Position numbers and translations under genes: made by a program | Source: Roseomonas sp. KE2513 | GTDB lineage: Bacteria; Pseudomonadota; Alphaproteobacteria; Acetobacterales; Acetobacteraceae | Assembly (NCBI RefSeq): GCF_016107305.1 | Contig: NZ_RCVR01000040.1 | Span: forward strand, 1-42,958 | Reading direction: 5' to 3' | DNA: 42,958 nt | Part shown: positions 8,453 to 15,494 of the stretch, in pieces | How positions within the stretch are numbered: the first letter of the stretch is position 1 | Layout: each line of letters begins with the position of its first letter | Notes under the pieces: generated by a model | What the model was told of the DNA's origin: nothing | Databases searched by the model: none | The model's input: only the letters and a program-made list of their open reading frames with translations

Positions 8453-8938
8453 ATGGGCAAGACGCTGCCACCGCGGGTCACAGAGGTTGAGGACGCTCCT
8501 ACGATTGATCGTATGAGCGTGCGCGGGGCGCCGATTGAGGTGATCACCCGCGGCGAGCGGCGGCGGATTTGGACGCCGGAGCAGAAACGCGACATCGTCA
8601 TGGAGAGCCTGGAGCCGGGCGGCTCGCCGGTCGCGGTAGCGCGGCGGCACGGCATCGGCAGTGGCCTGCTCTACACCTGGCGTCGGCAGCTGGTGGAGGA
8701 CCATCTCAAGGCGGTGCTGCCCGCGTCACCGAGCTTCGTGCCGGTCGCCGCGCTGGCCGACGGTGAAGGCGCGGCAGCCGATCAGCCGGTGCCTCAGGTG
8801 GCCTCCTCGGACGCGATGCCCGGTGCTGTGCCAGCCTCGATCGAGATCGTGCTGCCCGATGGTGTGACGGTGCGGGTGGGGGCGGCGGTGGACGAGGCGG
8901 TGCTGCGCCGCGTGTTGTCTGCACTGGGCCGCCGATGA
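8453..8938 (+). CDS. tnpA: IS66 TnpA
   Basis: This small DNA-binding accessory protein of IS66 transposition has up to 161 residues. The helix-turn-helix segment is RRRIWTPEQKRDIVMESLEP followed by SPVAVARRHGIGSGLLYTWRRQL, typical of the IS66 OrfA/Tnp_8-like group. The C-terminal part SIEIVLPDGVTVRVG is also usual. The in-frame ATG at 8513 (MSVRGAPIEV) is an equally plausible start, since neither has a strong ribosome binding site. The stop overlaps the tnpB start. Confidence 0.88.
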   Translation: MGKTLPPRVTEVEDAPTIDRMSVRGAPIEVITRGERRRIWTPEQKRDIVMESLEPGGSPVAVARRHGIGSGLLYTWRRQLVEDHLKAVLPASPSFVPVAALADGEGAAADQPVPQVASSDAMPGAVPASIEIVLPDGVTVRVGAAVDEAVLRRVLSALGRR

Positions 8939-9285
8939 TCGCGCCGCCTGCTGGATTGCGGATCCTCCTCGCCTGCGGCGTGACCGACATGCGCAAGGGG
9001 ATGACGGGCCTGGCGATGCTGGTGCAGCAGGGCCTGGCGGAGGACCCGTTCGGCGGGGCGGTGTACGCCTTTCGCGGCCGCCGGGCCGGACTGATCAAGC
9101 TGCTCTGGCACGATGGGGTTGGCCTGTGCCTGCTGACGAAGCGGCTGGAGCAGGGTCAGTTCGTCTGGCCGACCACCACCACGACGGGATGCATTGCCTT
9201 GTCCACGGCGCAGTTGGCGGCCCTGCTCGACGGCTGCGAATGGCGAGCACCGGTGCCGCGCCGCAGGCCGGAGCTGGCCGGGTAA
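8935..9285 (+). CDS. tnpB: IS66 TnpB
   Basis: This 116-residue protein is of the IS66 OrfB family. It is recognised by RILLACGVTDMRKGMTGLAM near the N-terminus, then DPFGGAVYAFRGRR, LIKLLWHDGVGLCLLTKRLE and WPTTTTTGCIALSTAQLAAL. It is required with TnpA and TnpC for IS66 transposition in characterised elements. The ATG overlaps the tnpA stop in an ATGA arrangement, so the two are translationally coupled. The length is normal. Confidence 0.93.
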   Translation: MIAPPAGLRILLACGVTDMRKGMTGLAMLVQQGLAEDPFGGAVYAFRGRRAGLIKLLWHDGVGLCLLTKRLEQGQFVWPTTTTTGCIALSTAQLAALLDGCEWRAPVPRRRPELAG

Positions 9286-9347
9286 CAGGGCTGCGATTCG
9301 GCTGGAAACGGTAGCTCCGACGCGGCGGCATCCGCCATCATCAGGGC

Positions 9348-10934
9348 GTGCAGATCGACCTCGACACGCTGCCCGATGATCCCGCCATCCTGCAGAGGAT
9401 GCTCCGGGAGGTGGTCGCCGCCGCGGCGCATCAGCACGATGCGCTGCATGCCGAGAACGACAAGCTCCGGCTGCTGATCCAACGCCTGCTGCGGCACCAG
9501 TTCGGCCGCCGGTCGGAACAGCTCAGCCCGGACCAGATGCAGCTGGGGCTTGAGGATCTCGAGCAGAGCATCGCCGAGAACCAGGCCGGGCAGGATGCGG
9601 CGGAGGCCCGGGAGGGGCGCCGCCGCCCGGCGCCGCCCCGGCGCAACCACGGCGCCCTGCCCGAGCATCTGCCGCGCTACGAGGTGCTGATCGACGTCGC
9701 ATGCCGCGACTGCCCCTGCTGTGGCGGCGCGCTGCATGCCATCGGCGAGCTCCGCACCGAGCAGCTTGACATCGTGCCCGCCCAGCTGCGGATCCGCGTC
9801 ACCCGCCGCCCCCGCTACGCTTGCCGAGCCTGCGAGGGCACTGTGGTGGTGGCGCCCGCACCGGAGCGGCCGATCGATGGTGGCATGGCCACCGAGGCGC
9901 TGGTGGCGCATGTGGTGGTCAGCAAGTTCTGCGACAGCCTGCCGCTGTACCGCCAGTCGCGGATGCTGGCGCGGCAGGGCGTCACCCTGGACCGCTCCAC
10001 CCTGAGCAACTGGGTCGGCCGGGCCTGCTGGTGGCTGACCCCGCTCTACGACCTGATCCTCGGCACGGCGCTGTCCGCGCCCAAGCTGTTCGCCGACGAC
10101 ACGACGCTGCCGGTGCTCGACCCCGGCCGCGGCCGGACCAAGACCGGACGGCTCTGGTGTTACGCGGTCGATGACCGGCCGTGGTGCGGTCCAGGGCACC
10201 CAATCGCGGCCTATGCCTACACCGAGGACCGCAAGGGCCTGCGCCCCGCCGGGCACCTGGCAACGTTCCGGGGCGTGCTGCAGGTGGATGGCTATGCCGG
10301 GTTCAAGCGGCTGGCGGGCGACCGCGCCGACGGCTCGGTCACCCTCGCCTTTTGTTGGGCCCACATGCGTAGGTACTTCTACGAGTTCCACGCCTCCACC
10401 GGGTCACCGCTCGCGGCCGAGGTGCTGGCGCAGGTCCAGGCGCTCTACGCCATCGAGAGCCAGATCCGCGGTCATCCTGCCGAACACCGACAGCAGGCGC
10501 GGCAGGCGCGAAGTCGACCCCTCGTCGAGGCCCTGCATGCCTGGCTGCAGGCCCATCAGGGCCGCGTCTCCGCCGCCTCGGATCTGGCCAAGGCCATCCG
10601 CTACGCCTTGCGGCATTGGCCGGGCCTGACCGTGTTCCTCGACGATGGCCGGGTCGAGATGGACTCCAACGTGGTCGAGCGCGCCATCCGTCCGGTCGCC
10701 CTCAATCGCAAGAACGCATTATTCGCAGGCAGCGATGGCGGGGCGTGGCACTGGGCGATTGCGATGACGCTCCTCCAGACCGCCAAGCTGAACGGCATCG
10801 ACCCGCAGGCCTGGCTCACCGACGTGCTGGAGCGCATCGTCTCGGGGCGGACAAAGGCCGCCGAGCTGGACACCCTGCTGCCATGGAACTGGCAACCGAG
10901 CAATTCAAACAGGACACCCGAACTGGCCGCGTGA
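9348..10934 (+). CDS. tnpC: IS66 TnpC transposase
   Basis: This is the 528-residue DDE transposase. After an N-terminal coiled-coil/leucine-rich stretch (about residues 20-50) comes a zinc-binding-like region with CRDCPCCGG and CRACEG (about 117-165). The catalytic core has LFADDTTLPVLDPGRG (first Asp), VDGYAGFKRL, CWAHMRRYFYE and NVVERAIRPVALNRKNALF, with the final Glu. The C-terminal domain LLQTAKLNGIDPQAWLTDVL is typical. The start is GTG at 9348. The gene is full length with no visible lesion, so the element may be active. Confidence 0.95.
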   Translation: MQIDLDTLPDDPAILQRMLREVVAAAAHQHDALHAENDKLRLLIQRLLRHQFGRRSEQLSPDQMQLGLEDLEQSIAENQAGQDAAEAREGRRRPAPPRRNHGALPEHLPRYEVLIDVACRDCPCCGGALHAIGELRTEQLDIVPAQLRIRVTRRPRYACRACEGTVVVAPAPERPIDGGMATEALVAHVVVSKFCDSLPLYRQSRMLARQGVTLDRSTLSNWVGRACWWLTPLYDLILGTALSAPKLFADDTTLPVLDPGRGRTKTGRLWCYAVDDRPWCGPGHPIAAYAYTEDRKGLRPAGHLATFRGVLQVDGYAGFKRLAGDRADGSVTLAFCWAHMRRYFYEFHASTGSPLAAEVLAQVQALYAIESQIRGHPAEHRQQARQARSRPLVEALHAWLQAHQGRVSAASDLAKAIRYALRHWPGLTVFLDDGRVEMDSNVVERAIRPVALNRKNALFAGSDGGAWHWAIAMTLLQTAKLNGIDPQAWLTDVLERIVSGRTKAAELDTLLPWNWQPSNSNRTPELAA

Positions 10935-10952
10935 GCACGGCGCGTGAACCCG

Positions 10953-11183
10953 TCATCCGGGCTTGCTGAAAAGCTGATCAAATAACCGCTTGCTCTCAGC
11001 CAAGCCTTCATCGGTGAGCACCACCGATCTGGCCTTGCCAACCGGATCACCGATCATCCCCTTACGATGAAGGCGACCCAGTGCGTCCCAGTCATGGCCC
11101 TTCCAGGCCCTGAAACCATCGTGCAAGGTCAACTGCAGCAGAGCTAAGACCGCATCGTCGATCTTGTCAGTATCGACGTCCAT
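10953..11183 (-). CDS. DUF6429 family small protein inside IS66
   Basis: A 76-residue protein, starting MDVDTDKIDDAVLALLQLTL and then HDGFRAWKGHDWDALGRLHRKGMI and GKARSVVLTDEGLAESKRLF. This matches a small family of unknown function (DUF6429) that I remember being found beside IS66 transposases. It is transcribed against tnpC, lies wholly within the terminal repeats and so moves with the element. Its predicted fold is largely helical, resembling a small winged-helix protein. That suggests a regulatory or passenger role, but this is a guess. Confidence 0.75.
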   Translation of the reverse strand: MDVDTDKIDDAVLALLQLTLHDGFRAWKGHDWDALGRLHRKGMIGDPVGKARSVVLTDEGLAESKRLFDQLFSKPG

Positions 11184-11340
11184 CTCCGTGGCTCCGGTTC
11201 GTCGAAGACCGGGGATCGTCAGACCGAACGACCCGTTACGTCAATCAAGATAACCTCGCAGCTCTCGCCGTCCCAGCGCGGGAGCAACACCACCGCACGC
11301 TGTCAACTCACATCCGGCCTGTCGCCGACGCAACGCTTAC

Positions 11341-11348
11341 GACGCAGA
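11341..11348. repeat. IS66 target-site duplication, right copy
   Basis: GACGCAGA is identical to the octamer at 8386-8393 and directly follows the IS66 right end. Confidence 0.93.
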
Positions 11349-11692
11349 CGCACGCACGAGCCGTCGTTCAGCCACAACCGCCCCCGCTTGGGCTGTCGGG
11401 AGGGCACCTTCAGGCCCTCACGACGCCAGATCCGCTCTACACGCTTGTGGTTGCACGCCCAGCCCTCGATCCGCAGCAGGGCCGTGATCCGCCGGTAGCC
11501 ATACCGGCCATACAGCCGAGCCCAGTCAGTAATCGCCACCGTCAGCGCCGCCTCGTCGTCGGCCGCCCTCGGCACCTTGCGCTGCGTCGAACGGTGCTGA
11601 CCCAGCACCTTGCAGGCAAACCGCTCCGAGACGTCCAGCTTGGCCGTGACATGCGCAACGCATGCCCGGCGACGAGGGGCGCTTACCAGTTT
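11341..11692 (-). pseudogene. IS3 transposase OrfB, N-terminal part
   Basis: The frame runs from about 11692 (KLVSAPRRRACVAHVTAKLD) through VLGQHRSTQRK, YGRYGYRRITALLRIEGW and RIWRREGLKVPSRQPKRGR to VRLR at the IS66 junction. It overlaps the end of orfA in the -1 frame, as expected for programmed frameshifting that makes the OrfAB fusion. It is interrupted by the IS66 element, so no functional transposase can be made. Confidence 0.85.
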
Positions 11693-11961
11693 CCCGAGGC
11701 GGCTTCCTTCAACACCAGCTTTTCCAGCGTCAGGTCAGCCACTGCCCGCCGGAGACGGCCGTTCTCCTGCTCCAACACTTTCAGTCGCTTCACCTGGTCC
11801 AGCTTCAGCCCGCCATACTCGGCACGCCAGCGATAGTAGGTCGCCTCCGTCACTCCGATCGCCCGAACCGCATCGACCACCGGCTTGCCCTGGCCTGTCA
11901 GCACCTCAACCTGCCTCAGCTTGGCGACGATCTCCTCCGGCTTGTGGTGCTTGCGTGCCAT
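11683..11961 (-). CDS. IS3 transposase OrfA
   Basis: This 92-residue helix-turn-helix protein begins MARKHHKPEEIVAKLRQVEV. It has the HTH ATYYRWRAEYGGLKLDQVKRL and a leucine-zipper-like tail VLEQENGRLRRAVADLTLEK. The ATG at 11961 is preferred over the one at 11979 because GGAGGGG lies six bases before it and family members start MARK. OrfA alone normally binds the ends and represses transposition. It is intact here although orfB is split in three. Confidence 0.88.
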   Translation of the reverse strand: MARKHHKPEEIVAKLRQVEVLTGQGKPVVDAVRAIGVTEATYYRWRAEYGGLKLDQVKRLKVLEQENGRLRRAVADLTLEKLVLKEAASGNW

Positions 11962-12011
11962 CCCATACCCCTCCGACATACCGCCGGACTCTCATCTCCG
12001 GCGGCCCACTT

Positions 12012-12446
12012 CTAGGGGGGCAGGTCATCCCCCCGGAGCTTGGCTGCGATAGGTCCTGGTACCACGATGGCTCGCAGCCCCTCCCCTCCCGGCCCGGCCA
12101 TGGCCCAGATTCTAACCTGATGGCCTTCCGCAACCAGAGTTTCGCCCTTGTAGAACCTGTGCAGGACGCGAAACGCACGCCCACTGCCGATCTCTGGTGG
12201 GGCAATACGGTGATCCAGCAGGTCGCCGTACTGAGCCGGAGCTCGGAAGGCGCATCCGATGTCCACGAGAGGCGAGCTGCGGAAGTTCGGATCCATCGCC
12301 TCCATTGCCCTGAAATCCACGCCTCGGACGAGCGCTAGGTCGTGGAAGCCCTCATCCATCCAACGCACATAGTGCGCGTGGAAAACGATGCCGGCAGGAT
12401 CGCAGTCGTTCCATCGAACCGGGATGGAGCGAACGAAATCACTCAT
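12012..12446 (-). CDS. 4-hydroxybenzoyl-CoA thioesterase-type (4HBT) protein, last codons from IS3
   Basis: This is a hotdog thioesterase. The catalytic region near the N-terminus reads SIPVRWNDCDPAGIVFHAHY, with the Asp of the 4HBT motif D-x-D-x-x-G-x-V. The middle part (SPLVDIGCAFRAPAQYGDLL) is typical. The start is ATG at 12446 with AGGAC close by; the open frame further upstream overlaps the preceding gene. Native sequence ends at 12028 and the last five codons plus stop lie in the IS3 end, so the C-terminus is replaced by a short tail. The core fold is complete and it may still work. It is last in the transporter/hydantoinase operon. Confidence 0.78.
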   Translation of the reverse strand: MSDFVRSIPVRWNDCDPAGIVFHAHYVRWMDEGFHDLALVRGVDFRAMEAMDPNFRSSPLVDIGCAFRAPAQYGDLLDHRIAPPEIGSGRAFRVLHRFYKGETLVAEGHQVRIWAMAGPGGEGLRAIVVPGPIAAKLRGDDLPP

Positions 12447-12516
12447 GTCCTGGTCTCCGCAATAGAGGGCGAAATAGGCATGGGCCTTGTCGCACGGTCC
12501 AGTTCGGCTTGATCGT

Positions 12517-13254
12517 TCACTCAAACCCTCCATCGATACTTATGAACTCACCCGTAATGGAGCGTGCCTCGTCCGTGGCGAGGAACAGGATCAGGGCCGC
12601 GATCTCCTCCGGCTCAATGAAGCGACCTGTCACCTGCCGGCGTAGATATGTCGCCTCTGCTTGCGCGATCGATACGCCGTTGGCAGTCGCGTAACGCTCG
12701 ATAACAGTGTCCATCCGCTCTCCACGGACGGCTGCGGGCAGGACGGCGTTGACCCGTATACCATCCGCGCCGACCTCTCGGGCAAGCGAAGCCGTAAGGC
12801 CGAGAACCGCACGTTTTGAAGCGGCGTAGGCAGCGCGGTTCGGGTAGCCGATCTTCGCCGCCGCAGCAGACATGTTGACAATCGTTCCCCTCCCGGCAGG
12901 CCGCATAAGGCGGACCATCTCGCGGCACGCCACGAAAGTGGCCGTGACGTTCACGGCGAAGACACGCTCCCAATCTGCGGTCGATACCTCGGCGACGGGC
13001 GCCGTCGGCCCGGAGACGCCGCCATTGTTCACTAGTAGGTCTACAAGCCCGACCTGCCCAATAAGAGAGACGACCTCCGCCTCCCTCGCTAGGTCACAGC
13101 GAACGAAGGTCAGGCCCACCTCCTTGGCCAGCTGCTCACCCTTCTCCTGGTCAACGTCGGAGATGATGACGTCGTAGCCGTCCGCCTTCGCTCGGCGTGC
13201 TATGGCAGCGCCGATGCCCGCTGCCGCGGCGGTTATAAGAATGCGCTTGGTCAT
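12517..13254 (-). CDS. SDR-family NAD(P)-dependent dehydrogenase
   Basis: A 245-residue classical short-chain dehydrogenase/reductase. The cofactor loop is TAAAAGIGAAIA (the usual TG has become TA), followed by the NNGG motif (NNAG in most members). The catalytic Ser is in NMSAAAAKIG and the YxxxK pair in YAASKRAVLG. GEFISIDGGFE at the C-terminus is typical. It should oxidise a secondary alcohol or reduce a ketone. It sits between hyuB and the 4HBT gene on the same strand with a 92-base gap upstream. Its substrate is presumably a product of that pathway. Confidence 0.88.
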   Translation of the reverse strand: MTKRILITAAAAGIGAAIARRAKADGYDVIISDVDQEKGEQLAKEVGLTFVRCDLAREAEVVSLIGQVGLVDLLVNNGGVSGPTAPVAEVSTADWERVFAVNVTATFVACREMVRLMRPAGRGTIVNMSAAAAKIGYPNRAAYAASKRAVLGLTASLAREVGADGIRVNAVLPAAVRGERMDTVIERYATANGVSIAQAEATYLRRQVTGRFIEPEEIAALILFLATDEARSITGEFISIDGGFE

Positions 13255-13304
13255 CTCCGATTCTCCCAGTGCACCGTGCTTCCCTCTCTGCGGCGGCCTA
13301 CCCC

Positions 13305-13337
13305 GCCTGCCTGCCGGCCCTGCCGGACGCGGCAGGC
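13305..13337. repeat. Hairpin between hyuB and the SDR gene
   Basis: GCCTGCC at 13305-13311 and GGCAGGC at 13331-13337 are perfect 7-base arms in the 92-base gap between the two genes. There is no T-run, so it is not a clear terminator. It could stabilise or separate the messages. Confidence 0.35.
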
Positions 13338-13346
13338 GAAGGTGAG

Positions 13347-15494
13347 TCAGGCCACGTTTTGAGCCGTGGTCGGCGCAGTCAGCTGGGCAAGGTCGATCTC
13401 CACGTCGTGTTGCGGAGTTTCGTCCGCACGGTGGATGTCAAGGGCGAGCAGGATGCCCGAGACCGGGCAATACCAAGCAGTCATCGCCAGCTCTGCATGG
13501 AGCACGTGCATCGGAAGCTGGTCCGCCTGGACGGGCGCAGAGACGGCGCCCTCCCGCCAGCGCGTATGCCCAGAAGATAGGACGTGTCCTGACGGTCCAA
13601 TGACGTGGTCGCCCTCGGCGTTACGCACGATCGTTAGCGCGGGCCCAATCGGCAGGAGGACTTCTCCTACAACCGTCCTCGCGGGCATAGCGACCCCTAT
13701 TCGTCTCTGGCGGATCGACGCGCGAAGGGCCTCCGTGCTGTCCCGGTCCAGGGCCCCGTCCACGACTGACACGCCGTAGATCTCGCTCGCCGTTTGTGTC
13801 GAGATTACGCCGCGGTTCAGATCGCGGAGCACTGCATCAGGGTCGCGTCCAAGAGGGTCGCCCCATCCGCCGCCGCCCTGCCAGGACACGGCAAAGACGT
13901 CGCCGCGGCGCATAGGCCGGAGGCCCGGCTTGGGTCCGAGCATTTCGAAGCGGGCAGCAGCGTCCAGCACCCCTTCCGAGGCACCCTGCTCTGCCCAGCG
14001 CTGCACGACCGTCGCGCCAGGTAAGCCGCCCGCGAGGCCTGCCGTGTTCGGCACCTCGGCTCCGTGCGTCATGATCAGCGCCTCGGCTTCGTCCACGCCG
14101 GCCAGTGTTAGTGCAAGTTCAGCCGAGGCACCGCCCGCGAAGGTGCCGCAGCCTCCTGTGTCCCGCGCCAGCCGGCGGTAGAAGTAGAAAAGAGGAACAG
14201 CGCGCTCGTTTCTCTCGACATCAGCGATCGACGCCATGGGCGAATTGTGCGGACCGCCGGCGTCGTAGCCGTCCTTGCTTGCGAAAGCCCCGTATCCACC
14301 GGCGAGCGGGTCCATCAGGTGCAACCCGAAGGGCTCACCATACTGGTTGCGGCCGCCGAGGTTGAAGGTCGCCATGGTTCCCTGCGCCACTGCCTGCGCG
14401 CGGGGCGCATAGCTCTTGGAGCAGGCCAGAAGCCGGTTACACAAAGCGCTCACCACGTTTGTCGTGGTCCAGATCGCCTCCACGGTCGCCGATCCGACCG
14501 GCGCAGGGTATTGCGCGGTGACTACCAATCCGTCGGGCGCGACGATTTCGCAGCAGTTCAGGATACCTCGGTTCCAGGGAATGTCCCAGGCGAGCATCGG
14601 CATCACTGACCCGATCACCGCCCCTTCAAGCCCAGACCGCGTGCAGTTGATGAAACCAGGCGCCTGGTAGCTGGAGCCGCTGAAGTCGAAACGCAGCGTT
14701 TCGCCGCGCTTCTCCAGCACGCCATGGATCTTATAGAGGCGGTTCGCTTCGCCATCGTGCTCGAGGAAGTCGGTGGCGCGAAAGATGCCGTCCGGCAGCT
14801 CGCGTAACCGGGCACGGGTCCGCCTCTCCGACTGGGCGATCATGAGCCGCATGACCTCGGAGACAGTGCCCGCCCCGTACCGACCCGCGAGTTCCGCAAT
14901 TCGGCTACGTGCCACGTTTATCGTGGCGATGAAGGCCCGGATATCCAAGCCAAGCTGGGCCGGGAGGCGGGTCGCCGTAAGAATCATCTCCAGGATGTCC
15001 TCGCGCGGGCGCCCCTCCTCCACGACCTTCACGCAAGGGATGCGGAGGCCCTCCTGGCGGCAGTCGCGCGCTCGGGGCGACCACGAAGCGAAGTCCATGC
15101 CACCGATATCGGTGACGTGTGCCTCCACCCCTGCCCATGCGATCAGCTGACCGTCGGCGAAAATTGGGCCGGTGAGCTGGAGGTCGTTCTGGTGCAAGGC
15201 GCCGACGAAGGGATCATTGCCCATGAACATGTCCCCGTCACGAACCTCAAGGTGAGGCCGGTCGTGAACGGCGCGTATGAGGTGGCCTACCACCGGAGCC
15301 TGTAAGGAGACCTGGAAGCCCATGGAGGCAAAGGATCCGTCGGGCAGGAAAAGGCCTGTGAAGAAGTCCGACGCCTCCGTGACGGTCGGCGAGCCGGAGA
15401 CGCTCTGCAGCGCGATCCGCATCTCCTCCGTGCTCGCCAGCAGGCGGGATCGGATGACCTCGTAAACGACCGGGTTGACCGTGACGTTGCTCAT
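13347..15494 (-). CDS. hyuB: Hydantoinase B/oxoprolinase family subunit
   Basis: This 715-residue protein matches the hydantoinase B/acetone carboxylase-alpha-like family. Recognisable stretches are NPVVYEVIRSRLLASTEEMR at the N-terminus, GDMFMGNDPFVGALHQNDLQ (about residue 85), DIGGMDFASWSPRARDC and GGGGWGDPLGRDPDAVLRDL near the C-terminus. It works with HyuA as an ATP-dependent hydrolase of cyclic amides such as hydantoins or 5-oxoproline. The ATG overlaps the hyuA stop (ATGA). The C-terminal extension of about 100 residues after the GGGG motif is longer than in some relatives. The exact substrate is not known. Confidence 0.9.
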   Translation of the reverse strand: MSNVTVNPVVYEVIRSRLLASTEEMRIALQSVSGSPTVTEASDFFTGLFLPDGSFASMGFQVSLQAPVVGHLIRAVHDRPHLEVRDGDMFMGNDPFVGALHQNDLQLTGPIFADGQLIAWAGVEAHVTDIGGMDFASWSPRARDCRQEGLRIPCVKVVEEGRPREDILEMILTATRLPAQLGLDIRAFIATINVARSRIAELAGRYGAGTVSEVMRLMIAQSERRTRARLRELPDGIFRATDFLEHDGEANRLYKIHGVLEKRGETLRFDFSGSSYQAPGFINCTRSGLEGAVIGSVMPMLAWDIPWNRGILNCCEIVAPDGLVVTAQYPAPVGSATVEAIWTTTNVVSALCNRLLACSKSYAPRAQAVAQGTMATFNLGGRNQYGEPFGLHLMDPLAGGYGAFASKDGYDAGGPHNSPMASIADVERNERAVPLFYFYRRLARDTGGCGTFAGGASAELALTLAGVDEAEALIMTHGAEVPNTAGLAGGLPGATVVQRWAEQGASEGVLDAAARFEMLGPKPGLRPMRRGDVFAVSWQGGGGWGDPLGRDPDAVLRDLNRGVISTQTASEIYGVSVVDGALDRDSTEALRASIRQRRIGVAMPARTVVGEVLLPIGPALTIVRNAEGDHVIGPSGHVLSSGHTRWREGAVSAPVQADQLPMHVLHAELAMTAWYCPVSGILLALDIHRADETPQHDVEIDLAQLTAPTTAQNVA

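Larger units (their letters stand above)
8394..11340 (+). mobile_element. IS66-family element (2947 bp) with a DUF6429 passenger gene
   Basis: The left end is GTAAGCGTCGCGGCGGCG and the right end, read inward on the minus strand, is GTAAGCGTTGCGTCGGCG. About 18 of the first 21 bases agree. The element has tnpA, tnpB and tnpC in order on the plus strand and a small gene in the opposite direction near the right end. It is flanked by perfect copies of GACGCAGA, which shows a simple and probably recent insertion. All three transposition genes look intact. Confidence 0.95.
6154..12027 (-). mobile_element. IS3-family element split by IS110 and IS66 insertions
   Basis: The ends begin TGACCAGCCCCC at 6154 (plus strand) and TGACCTGCCCCC on the minus strand from 12027, and the similarity continues imperfectly for about 25 bases (GAGTGG and GAAGTGG). 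Subtracting the IS66 element plus one 8-bp duplication (2955 bp) and the IS110 element (1647 bp) leaves 1272 bp, a normal size for IS3. The two genes orfA and orfB run on the minus strand. The flanking bases ACC and TCC are not a clean target duplication. Confidence 0.88.

Noticed and set aside
9156-10391. 411-codon minus-strand open frame
   Set aside because: Antisense shadow of tnpC in GC-rich DNA, with no recognisable domain.
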